Positions 1 to 11,029 of a stretch of DNA of 64,000 nt are shown here, in pieces. The DNA is taken from the NCBI GenBank assembly GCA_905250885.1, contig CAJNOQ010000023.1:41813-105812 (forward strand), in the 5' to 3' direction. Both the position numbers and the translations under genes were made by a program. Under the pieces are notes generated by a model. The model ran no database searches and had not been told where the DNA came from. It worked only from the letters and a program-made list of their open reading frames with translations. Source of the stretch: Didymodactylos carnosus (lineage: Eukaryota; Rotifera; Eurotatoria; Philodinida; Philodinidae). Every line of letters starts with the position of its first letter. Position 1 is the first letter of the stretch.

Positions 1-2002
1 GAATTTGAAACCGAAACGTTGAAGCGCCGCCGAGTTATTGCGTGACAACGGAGAAAATAGGATTCTTAGCAAAAGCGTTATAACTTTTTTGTTGGAAGGT
101 GCAGAAAGCTGTGAGGGGCCTCAGATGAAAGTAGGCACCTAAATCTGAAATTTGATCCGCGGCGATTTTTGAATTTCGCTTCTGTTTATTTCCTACACGT
201 ATTTTAAGTCAGACCTCCGAGAATAATCCTAATTCGGTGGAGTATTTGCCACCTATCTCTGCACAGAAAACAAAAATCAAAAATCGCCGCAGATCAAAGT
301 TTAGATAAATGTTTTAGCTTTCAAATAAAAAAAGAATAAACGTTTTACGATGAATCGTCTAGAAGTCATTACAGCTTTATTGTGCCAGAACCATATTCTA
401 AGCAATGATGCCATTACTTCATTAATTATAGTTCAGCGCCTTTAGCAAAACTAGTATAACTCTACAAGACAAAGTCGTACAAACCTGCTGGATATCTCAT
501 TTTGATCAGAACACTCTGCTCAACATAGCTCTATGTCTGTTAAAACGGACAAGCTTAAAAATTCTAATTAAAATGTGAAATTTAGAAAAAGATGATTTTT
601 AGGGCTTTCAGAAATCTCTTTGAAAATCCTGCAAAAACATTGAATTTTTGGCAAACTGAGATGGATTCTGAAAGATGACACTTTGAGATACTGAACTGTA
701 TGGTTACTTCAGTTTCCTCTGATATTGTACGCGTATGTTTACACACATCTGACATGTTTTATTACATAAACTCTTTCTGAAAAATAGAACTTTACCAGAC
801 TATTCATGTTAAAAAATTCAGGTCTCTAGCTACTTTGTAGCTGGAGTTATAGAGAAATAAAATGCACCGTTGGCATAAGGATTATTTAGCTCCCGCTATT
901 CATGATGAAATTTCAGTCGAAAGGTCCTGCCTTGATTGAGCATGTAATGCTGCAAAGAGTTGTTATCATGGTAAGTGGCTCTCAGATCGAAGAATAAATT
1001 TAAGGTGCTCAGAACTGATCACGGAACTTCAGTTCTCTATATCGGATAAATGAAGATCAAGTTCTCGCTGTATATCGAATTCTTTCTAGAGAGAACAAGT
1101 ATTGTACTGTGTATAGTAAAGTTTACTAAAAACCATGTGTCTGTTGCGCTAACCTAGGTGTTTGTATTTTTCTCATAGTTTCTGAATGAAAGAATGTGTA
1201 GACTGTAGGAACATCTCAGAATCTTTAACACACTTTTCTCTTTAATCTGTGATATTCTAGATCTCTAGGCGTCTCGTTACTCAAACATTATAAGAAAAAC
1301 AAAATGCAAAAAAATCGTTACGGAATTTCACTCTGGTAGCAGAGATGGCTGGCCAGAGCGAGCACTATCTTTTTTTGCCTTTTTTATACATCCTTCTTCA
1401 ATTCTTTTTTTTTTGCTGATCAAGAATATCTAACCTTATTAGTGCAACTTTTCAGTGAAAAAATTGAAAAAACTCCAAGGATCTCATTTTTCGAAAAACT
1501 ATTTCTCTATAAAAAAAAGGTTCAAATATTTTTTTCTAGTTGTATTTTGTAACTTCACAATTATTTTTTCCTGATTCGGCTTATAAAACTGCCTCTAGAA
1601 ATGCTATTTAGAACCTTATCACATATAACGTCGCTAAAAAAAAGAAGAATTCTCAGGCCTTATGAGGAAACATGGCGCCAACAAATTTTGCAAATCTAAT
1701 TAGTTTTTACTCTTAAAAGATATAACCTTCATGCCTACTACATTGGGTTCATCTTTATACGGACAAAAAAAGTATAAATCGCTTTTTTTGAAATTCCTTT
1801 CCGTTGCCGAAAAAATTCATTTTTTCTAAATCAGAGGCGAAAAAGTCAGAATTCTGCTCGTAATTCTCAGTTTTCTTCATCAGAACTTAACTTTTATGCA
1901 ATAGAAATATCATATTCGGATCGGGATAAAAGACTGAGTCGACTAATGTTATTTCGAAATTTTTGCTTGATTTTCATTTTTTGGTGAAAATCTTGATAAT
2001 TT
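1..2002. other. Gene-free AT-rich stretch
   Basis: Apart from the inverted repeat at 143-306 nothing coding is supported. The sequence is AT-rich, with homopolymer A and T runs in all frames and no splice-compatible open frames. Confidence 0.5.
143..306. repeat. Short inverted repeat (about 34-bp arms)
   Basis: The arm at 143-176 is matched in reverse complement by 272-306, with the shared core GATCYGCGGCGATTTTTGA and few mismatches, across a spacer of about 95 bp. No coding potential is visible. The arrangement fits a foldback or MITE-like relic, but no target duplication was identified. Confidence 0.55.
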
Positions 2003-2607
2003 TTAACGTGAAAATTCGACAAAAAGTAAAGTAGTCGGGTAGAATAGAAATGCACATTCGTTGGATTTGCGTACCAGAGTTAGAAATTTCCTTAGTGATT
2101 CTTCGAGCCATTTTTTAAGTTCTGCATACTTATCGATCTCTTCCTGTAACGGGATACTGTCGAGTATCCAGCGAGCTACTTTTGCTCTCGATCCATAACA
2201 GGCAGCTTAGGCTTAAAGATGTTTCTGAGATATGCTTCTTTGATATCTTGTCATGTTGTCCTACGACATTTCGATAATTTGCTCCCGAAATAATCTGGCT
2301 GCGTCGATGGCAATCACTGGAAATCGTCCTGGAAAAGGATCTCATTCTACATGATTGTCATCATCGCCTTCCATGTTTATGAGATTTGAAAAATATGTTC
2401 ATCTATTTCAAGGGGATTAGCAGCCTCACAATAAGATGCACAAAGGTTAGCTTTCAAACCAAAATATTCTTTTAAATACTTGACTTTTTGCAAGGCGTGC
2501 AGAATTATTTGTTCCAAATCTTGAAAAGAATCCGGAATATTCGTAATACAATTTTTCATTGTAAAACTCTGTGGCAAAATTTTAGGAGTTTTTTTGTGTG
2601 CGGTCAA
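2003..2607 (-). pseudogene. Decayed coding relic, family not recognised
   Basis: On the minus strand several adjacent open pieces read like protein but lie in different frames. One piece starts near 2607 and contains YLKEYFGLKANLCASYCEAA. A second, near 2170-2260, contains EAYLRNIFKPKLPVMDREQ. A third, ending near 2003, contains VARWILDSIPLQEEIDKYAE followed by a lysine/glutamate-rich helix. Moving between them needs frameshifts and crosses stop codons, and the segments are not separated by convincing introns. This suggests the broken tail of a gene or of a mobile-element ORF. I do not recognise the family. The amphipathic, charged composition argues against chance translation. Confidence 0.4.
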
Positions 2608-2850
2608 TTACAGTCTGTGTAGTGTTTTTGTATAAATGACGCTACAGTCACATATATAATATGCCATGGATTATCTAAGCAGAAAAAAGACAATATTTAA
2701 ATGTAAGTTCCATGTAAGACTGAACTAAAACACAATTGATAATGAAAGACATACATGAAGTCAACTTTCCTACTTCTGGCGCAAATGAATAACTTTATAA
2801 AGGAAAAAATTTGTTTACAAGTACTCAGGTCAAAGATTCACGACCGTATT

Positions 2851-2995
2851 CTATAGTCTTTCGTCGTATTTTGACGTAAACCCGGTCAACGTATTACGTC
2901 CATCGTAAATGACGTTGGTTACGTTGAAATACGACGGTCATAACGGACGTAATACATTGGCCGGGTTTACGTCAGAATACGACGAAATACTATAG
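2851..2995. mobile_element. Foldback/MITE-like palindromic element
   Basis: The left arm (2851-2901) and right arm (about 2945-2995) are near-perfect reverse complements, both running from CTATAG through TTCGTCGTATT, GACGTAAACCCGG and GTATTACGTCC. The centre carries more of the same words (TACGACGG, GACGTT). Both ends read CTATAG, so a TA duplication as made by Tc1/mariner-type elements is possible. There is no ORF. Similar words (ACGACCGT, TTACGAC) continue on both flanks to about 3055, so the true element may be longer. Confidence 0.7.
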
Positions 2996-3996
2996 TACAC
3001 GTCACATTATGACAGCATAATATGACGGATACGACCGTTTACGACAGTCGTAATCATGGATCTCGATAATTTAATATTGATCAATATTATTATTTTCTTC
3101 ATAGTCTTATCATTATTTTTTTCTAAGGATGACTAACCTGATCTTCAAACCTGAAGTCTTAACTACAACCTAGTATATGATTTATTACTTCATCGTGCAA
3201 CAATTCGCAGAAATTTTAATATCTTTCAAATTCGTGAGAACAGAAGGGCCTTTTTGGTGATTATGTTACCGACATGCATTTCGCTTACAGAAGAATCAAA
3301 AACCCAAACGAGTTGATATTTATAGAAGTAAGAGCCCTCCTTATCATACATCTACACGCCAAATTTCAAGTTTTCACTCTTTGTCGTTTACGAGAAGCAG
3401 GCTTTGAAAGTCGAAAATACGTCATTACACGGTGTAGTTAATTGTCTATTAGATATCCATTAACAGTCCATCCGGTGTTTATTAAATGGACATTTTTAGA
3501 CTTTTAAGATAGTTTTCCAACCTATTTATTCATCTTACTAACACTCAATAAATTTTATTTTTATATTGGTCTAATCGATGACACTGAGAAAATAACATTT
3601 CAGTAAGTGTATCCCTGTATAATATAACTTATCTATATTCAGCTGAGAAACGGAACTTTTTTCGCTCGGAGTGGTGCGCCTGGACTGAGAAATTTGTCGT
3701 CAGAGCAACCGTTGTGCAGTATTCTATTTCCAGCTCAATACATAAGTAATGGACTTATCCGCTTTGCTGTTTTTAAATAAAAGATATTTAAAGTAAAATA
3801 ATTGGAAGTTCCGTCTGTTTTAAAAAAATTACGTTAGTTCCAAAATAGATCTGATTTTCATTCCACTTAGTCTCATTTTAAAGAAAAATTTTTATATTGG
3901 CAGAAATTTTAATGTCAGTAACTCGGACCGTTGTCATTAGAAATTTTATCCAGCTTAACCGAAATGGCGAGGTCAAAAAACGGTCTGGTGATGTCC

Positions 3997-4140
3997 AGAA
4001 ACCGGAAAAAACGTTAAACAGCCGTTGATTGATGATTTAAAAACATTCAGTTAACCGAGCAAATTTTTCACTTTATTATCGTTAATGGCCTGATTCTTTG
4101 CCGTTAGCTGATGATCAGTTGGCAGTCCGTTAATAAACTG
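3997..4140. repeat. Dispersed GTTAA/GGCC-word repeat
   Basis: The stretch has several variants of one word: GTTAAACAGCCGTT, GTTAATGGCCTGATT, GTTAGCTGATGATCAG and CCGTTAATAAACTG. Similar words occur around 3460-3500 and again at 59040-59640. This looks like a diverged family member, but boundaries cannot be set. Confidence 0.35.
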
Positions 4141-6081
4141 TTTTTTGAAGACCAGGACCAACGTGTCACTATCAACGGTATAAAGAATGTCGCGCACTAA
4201 AGTCACGAAATAAGAAAAATTTTGAAAATGTTCAACATATTTTACATCTTTACAGTACGGACTAACTACTGCTGCACTTGATATAGTTTGTAGTTCACCT
4301 TTTTATAAATAATCTATATCTCTTCTCCCTTTACATATATATGTACATCTTAATTTGATTTAAAAGAGAAAATTGATGGCTGTTTTAATACAAATCACAA
4401 CCATCATTTATTGATTATGATTTTCACCTGTTAATATATAAGTATAGTACATGAGCAACTAACTACCTGGAATGCACTTATGTGTTATAATTATATAAAA
4501 GTGAACCAGTTATCAGACAATGCTTATTTAACTATGTACCATTTAGAGAGTTAAAAATCAGAAGCAGAACATTTTAGTATTATCTTATTTATTAGTGTTC
4601 TATATATCTAGAAACAGATCTGAATTCAGTTTAAAAAAACCTTTCAATCAACTTTACCAAGAATATATACATAGTGCACAGTAGAGGTAGATACCATTAC
4701 GGTGATTTGTTCAATGTGGAATCTTCTCTAAAATATGATTTTTTATATACTAAGCTAGTACAATAAAAATACTTAACCCTTATTATTTTCTAACTGTTTT
4801 TTGACGATGAGACAACCAATCAACATGACTAGCATAGATCTCCCGGTGTTGAGAACTTTCTACCTATGAGATAAAAAAACTTCGCTTCTATGTAAGTTCT
4901 ATTTTCATATTGAACTGAACGTATATACAATCAAAACATCTCAATTTGTTAAATTTGTCTCTCACTTTCAATTTATAGCTCTAATAATTGGCCCTTATCT
5001 CTATTTCATCTTTCTTATCGAATATGTTTGTTCAGTTCTAAAAAATATAGCTAGTCTAGCATTTAATCAAAGGTTTGTTACATGTACTTCCCTTTAGCAA
5101 CGATCTATGGTTATTCTAACAAGTTTTGCTAGAATAAAAAAATGTGTGAACAGGATCAATTAGTTAAAACGGAGTTTAGAGTATGTCGGCAGATGAAAAC
5201 AAGCCAATATAAGAAACATGATCTAAATGTTAAAAATATAAGGTTGAAACGTATATATGTAAACGCATGTGTATATTATACTTTCACCGCTAAATACTAC
5301 CACAACGATTCCAGATAAACTTCAAGCTCTAGCTGAGAATTCTTTGAATTTGAGAGGAAAGTGCAGGCTAAAATTGAAGAAAAATTCAATAAGTTATCAA
5401 TAGAAAATTTCTCTAACTATAAAATGAGCAAACTCAATTTTAATTTAAAACTATTCAAAATTTTATTGAATATAACTAAAAAAATGTGGTTTAACTAAAC
5501 AAATAGCGATGCTTGGCATTACAGAATCAGAGCGATAATTTAAACTGAAAAGAACTTTTTATTGCGAGTTGAGCTTCTAAACATGTCTCAACTATCTAAG
5601 AAAAAAAATCATCCTATTTTACGACATTTTCTTGTGAATTCTTCTTTAAATTTAGAAACAATAAGAGTCAGGAATGATATATTTTTCACTCAGCATACCG
5701 TCTTTGCTGTCTGTTCATCAATACTATCTCAGATTTGAAATCAACATCATTTTGATCATCGTTATACGCACAAATAATTTAACTAAATAAAAAACATTAA
5801 TTGATTGTTAAATAAGAATGATTCAGTGATAAAATAAACCTTTTTTCAAAAAATCGTTATCTGCATATTATATAGCCAAATTGATTAAATAAAAAATGTC
5901 ATGTTCATCCTCTTAAAATCATAATCAGACAACAGATTATGATTTTCAGCGCTAGTTAAATCTTTCGTTTAAATTCCAATGTCATTCTATATTCGGTGTG
6001 AGAAACGACAATGACAATGTGCACTTATCACTAGAACGATGATAAAATATTGTTATTGGCATTATGTCAATATTATAATTT

Positions 6082-6190
6082 TTATAAATGTTTGTTCATT
6101 AAATGATTATATTCTTTTTCAAATTCGGCAACTATTTGTTCAATTTGATGTAACTTGTGACGTCCTGATTTCACTATCACTAACTGATTA
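6082..6190 (-). CDS. Possible terminal exon of an unresolved gene
   Basis: On the minus strand a TTTTTAG acceptor precedes an open frame of about 36 residues ending at a stop at 6082. The translation ends QIEQIVAEFEKEYNHLMNKH plus Leu, a charged helical tail that reads like real protein. No upstream exon could be identified with confidence, and the frame is also open upstream of the acceptor. It may be an isolated relic or chance. Confidence 0.2.
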
Positions 6191-7390
6191 CTAAAAACAT
6201 AGACACATTCCAGTTCGATATCTATCAAAAAGAAAATATATCGACTTACACAGATAAAATTTTCAGAAGAATTGATTTTAAAAGATATATGTGACACGGT
6301 ATATTTCACAAAGTAACACTTTTAGAACTTAGCAATCATTCGTAACAATAACAGGTAACTAACATAAAAGCTTGGCATCATTAATATTTACGCATTATCC
6401 GTATTTAGATTGCGTTCTTTCTTATAAATCTTTAAACTGTAAAAATTTCAACACGTGCTTGTAAAACAGAACTTGGCCTACACTTTTTCGTCAACTGACA
6501 AACTCTTTCCTTACAAACGATCGATTTACTTCATCACAAATTGTAGAAGGTACGTGTTAATAAATTACTCAGTTTTTTCCTAACTATAGATGGTTGTTTG
6601 TTGTTGAAATGAATTCTAAGGTTTTAAAGTCACAGAAGCATCGAATTTTTCAGTCTCCGTGATATACTGCTCTCTGAGAGCTATGACTATGACGAAAAGT
6701 AGAACAGCAATATTCTCTCTTATATATCGTTCCTAAATAGTTTTCTCTAATTCTTGAGAATTTTTCGATTTATAAAGAAAAAGGACATTCGAAAAGAAGA
6801 GCTATATTTTTTTCAAAAGTTAAAATGTCAGAACTCTTTGTAATATATAGCTAATCACACTGTTTCTTATCTGATGTTACATACAAAGTGAAAAAAATTA
6901 AAAAAGTAGAAGTGGTTTTTATAAAGAATAGTATCCTAGACAGTATAGAGGAAATGAAGTCTGACGCTCTTCCGATGTTAGGTATAAAAGTCTTTACTTT
7001 CACTTGAGAATTCTACACAGCAACACGTGTTTTATCCATAGAAAGAAAAATGTGTTTGTATTAATGACACAACACAAAACATTTGTCTTTTTTATTTTAG
7101 TCTCATACTTATTCATTCATGTATATTCACGTTGCCGTATTTATATAGCCGCTTCTTCATTGTATGCAATCGTCCTAATATATGCATGCCTATTACTGTC
7201 TATGTGTTTTTATATGTGTGATATGCTCTATTTTTCGATTGAACGAATGAAATAAAGTTCTCTCTTTTTTCCCGTATATAGATCACGTTTTATGTTTACA
7301 CTCATCCTATTTTTTTTTTATTTTTCTGTTCGATTCATTAATAACATCTATCATTTTATTTAAATTATTGAAAAGTGAAAACAAGAACAA

Positions 7391-7410
7391 GTGTATGTGT
7401 GTGTGTGTTT
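7391..7410. repeat. TG microsatellite
   Basis: A short imperfect (GT)n run lies about 55 bp upstream of the Wee1 start codon, probably in the 5' UTR or promoter. Confidence 0.6.
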
Positions 7411-7463
7411 GAGTCTATTAATTTATTACGTGAGGAAGTTCTTATCCATCTCTACACTTAATT

Positions 7464-10400
7464 ATGAATACGCCTTCATTCATGTTAAAACCTCGTAAAT
7501 TAATATTTGATGATGATGACGATGATCCGTATGATGGAAACATGAATGATTCCAAATCACCTTCAACTTCCACTACACATTTAATTATGACCGTTCGTCA
7601 TCAACAAACAACTTCAACACCTATCTCAAAACATACAAATCGATCTTTATCAAAACGACATAGACAAAATGGAGAGTCAAATCATCTTATTACTACAGCA
7701 TTAGCTAGACTAAGTACACGTACTCCTCCAACGTCTCGATGTCTTGTAATTACAACGACAACCGAAACGCCAATAACAAAAAACCGAAAACAATCACTGC
7801 ATCAATATCATAAAAGTGTCGATCATTTATTATTAGGACGAAATATTAAACGAGTCAAGTTAAATACTTCATCCCATTCAACACCATTAAGCTCATCAAC
7901 GATCAATTCAACGCCAAGATCAAATAGAAGAGTGAGTAAACTAATTTTTTTTCTCATAATTAGATATTAATTACCCCACAATTAGCAATTACAGCAATTT
8001 TTTTATACACATCAAAAACTACTTTCTTGGAGTCGATCAATCGATTTTCTCAGCATTCAAACATCGACTAAGAAACTTTATTTATCAGGATGAAACTTTT
8101 AAAATCTAATAGTAATTTAGACAAAACTGTCTTTTTGAGTAAATAGACATTTAATATCTGCTAGCTCATTTCGTCATCTCTTAAAGTCTATATTTTTCTA
8201 AGAATATTTCTGCATACTCATTGATTACATGATGGATTGATTCTAAACGAGATTTACCCTATTGAGTTGAATTATATCGTTATAGTTCCGCTAATTGTTG
8301 ATTTTCGTTCTCAATTATTAAATGATCATCATGTTTTCGTTAAACGTTAAATTGAAAATAACCTAATTTTATTAGAAAATGTATCGGCTCTCGTGATTTG
8401 TTTCATCTTCTGTATAGTCTTTAATTATTTGTATGCACATGTTAAGTAAAGCCTTTTTAGCGATACGTAATTAAAACAGATATAAGAAAGGAATGAAAAG
8501 AACGCGAGAAAAAGTAAGTATCGCATAGAACAGACCACTGAGACACACTGCTTAGACTAGAAAATATATCAACCTAATACAAAACTTTTTAAAACTTGTT
8601 TGATCGAAATTAATTGTACTTCCTACCTGATTATTGATTACCTTGCATGTAACAAATTTTGAGTGAGAGAGGATACTTCAGAAACAATATCTCCATCAAT
8701 TTTATCTTTTGATTCCGTTCATGAACTTAAAAAATGATTGGGCAAAACAGGTGGGAAAATTTTTTCAGAGCCATCTAACCCAAAATTTGTCACGTATAAG
8801 ATAATCAGTTTCGAATCTGCAGTTGGTTTCGAGCGAACAAACTTTTAAAATTTGTTAATTAGGTTGATTAACTAATCACTGCTGATAAATTCAAGCAATG
8901 ATTAGTTATGGTGCGAAAGAGAGAGCACAGCATTCAACTGTTTGCAACCGAATTGATCAACTTTTTCTATATTCATTTGGTTTTAGGGCTGCAATGTGAA
9001 TCCATTTGCATCAAACACGTTTTCTGAAGCAAAACAACCTCAAAAACGAAAACGCTCCATCAAACTACCGTACGTGTAATTGCTATGAAGATTTCAGTAA
9101 TATCTATTTCTCATGTTTTTCAGAACAAATGACGAAGAAAACTCTGAGAATTTTCAATGTAAAAAGGTACAAAATAATCAACAATTTTTGACTTTATTTT
9201 CGTGAACATGTGTACTTCATTTTGTAGAAACTAGCATTAAAACAATGTAATGTTACAAGATTTAATGAAGAATTTCATGTACATTCACTATTAGGATCTG
9301 GCGAGTTTGGTGATGTTTATCTTTGTGTTCATCGTCTTGATGGATGTACATATGCAATTAAACGATCAAAAAAGCCAATTGCCGGAAGTTGTTTCGAGTA
9401 AGTGAATCTCTGTTACTTCTACGCCTATATCGTCACCTCTAGTGGAGATTAACGACTTCAGTTCAATATTATCGATTTACTTTGCACCTGAATAGTCCTA
9501 GTATTAGAAAGACACTTTTTCCAAGTATAAAATGTTAAAAATTTAGATATGAATTTATTCTACATCTATCCTAGATCGAAAGAAATTGTCTTTTTTGAAT
9601 AAAATGTAAAAGGTACTCATGATGTTCAATATTTATTTAGATTATTAGCATGGAAAGAAGTATGTGCGCATGCAGTTCTTGGTAAACATCCAAATATTGT
9701 TCAATATTTCTCAGCGTGGGCCGAACTTGATCACATGCTGATTCAAAATGAATATTGTAATGGTAAGTTACTAAATGAAAAGAAAATTTATCATATTTCA
9801 TTGTTCATTAATCATCGATAAGTAGGTGTGAACATGTAAGAAAAGAACATGTTTATATCGCATAATTAGTGATATAGGCTAAATATGTGATTAAATATAT
9901 ATCTATTCAAACTTTTCCACTCTAGGTGGAAATCTTGCTGAACGCATACGTGAAAATTATCATCGACATTGTTCTATGTCAGAAAAGAAATTAAAACAAA
10001 TTATATTGCATATTGCCGACGGTTTAAAATTTATACATTCAAAAAATTTAGTTCATCTCGATATTAAACCTGGTAAGAAAAACAACAATATTTCGTCTCG
10101 ACAATTTTTGCAATAACATATTTTTTTGTAGATAACATATTTATCTGTATAAATGAATTGTTCAAGGATGATTTTGCGGAATGTGATGAAAATATTACTT
10201 ATAAAATTGGTATGTTGTCACTATTTCTTCATGGTTTGAGCAACTAACTTCATTACTTTCTCTCTTTTAAGGTGATTTAGGACATGTGACTGATATTTAT
10301 GACCCATTAGTGGAAGAAGGTGATTCTCGGTATTTAGCACGTGAAGTTTTACAGCAACAATTTCAATGTTTATCGAAAGCTGATGTGTTTTCATTAGGTT

Positions 10401-11029
10401 TAACAGTATTTGTTGCAGTAAGATAATCTCAAAATCATTTAGTTTGAATTATTTCCTAATTTTTCCTTTAAACTCACTTTAGGGTGCTAATTGTGATTTA
10501 CCAAAATATGGTGATGAATGGGATAAAATTCGAAATGGAATACTTCCAAAACTTTCACATTGTTCGGATGAATTTAATGATTTAATACTGGTAAGAAAAA
10601 ACTAATTAACCAAAAATACTTCTCCATTTTTAATTTCTTATCTCTTAATAGAATATGATTTCGCCGAATGTAAATAAACGTTTATCATCTTCACAATTAG
10701 CTGATAATCCAATTATATCACCAATAGCTCAACGTAGTAAAGATGAATTATTTGATGAATTAAAAGAAGAACAAAGAAAAAACTCTATTCTTGCAAAGTA
10801 ATACTACTTTCTCGTTGTTGTCAACATTAATGTTCCTCTTTTCAGTACTGAAAACACTTTGTATTTTATTTTTAGAAAATTGTTACAGTATATGAATCGT
10901 GCCAATGAATTAGAAAAAGTGTGTTTAAAAATACAATCGTTTGATATGAACAACAATTCACGTCATTCACAACAATCAAAATCATCCTTACATCGTTCTT
11001 ATAGTGCCAGTGATCTGATTAATTGCTGA
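7464..11029 (+). CDS. wee1: Wee1-like CDK inhibitory protein kinase
   Basis: Wee1 phosphorylates the inhibitory tyrosine of CDK1 and so restrains entry into mitosis. Exons: 7464-7931, 8987-9069, 9124-9166, 9228-9397, 9641-9762, 9926-10072, 10132-10209, 10272-10417, 10483-10590, 10652-10797, 10876-11029, giving 554 residues (human WEE1 is 646). The N-terminal ~155 residues are Ser/Thr-rich with an Asp run and several S/TP sites. Exon 2 has the Wee1 signature NVNPF and a basic KRKR stretch. Kinase residues visible: glycine loop GSGEFG (221-226), Lys243 in YAIKRSKKP, helix-C Glu261, catalytic HLDIKPDN (Asp341, Asn346), and GDLGHV (Asp372) in place of DFG, as usual for Wee1. The EEGDSR activation segment is present. 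The C-terminus ends in a Ser-rich tail resembling vertebrate Wee1. GDLGHV and EEGDSR fit Wee1; I did not examine Myt1-specific features further. Intron 1 is long (1055 bp), the others are short. A strong call. Confidence 0.95.

Larger units (their letters stand above)
3000..7463. other. Gene-poor intergenic region
   Basis: About 4.4 kb of AT-rich DNA upstream of the Wee1 gene. Only a doubtful terminal exon (6082-6190, minus), a patch of GTTAA-type repeat words at about 3430-4140 and a TG microsatellite near 7391-7410 stand out. The longer open frames here are AT-biased and lack any recognisable domain. Confidence 0.5.
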
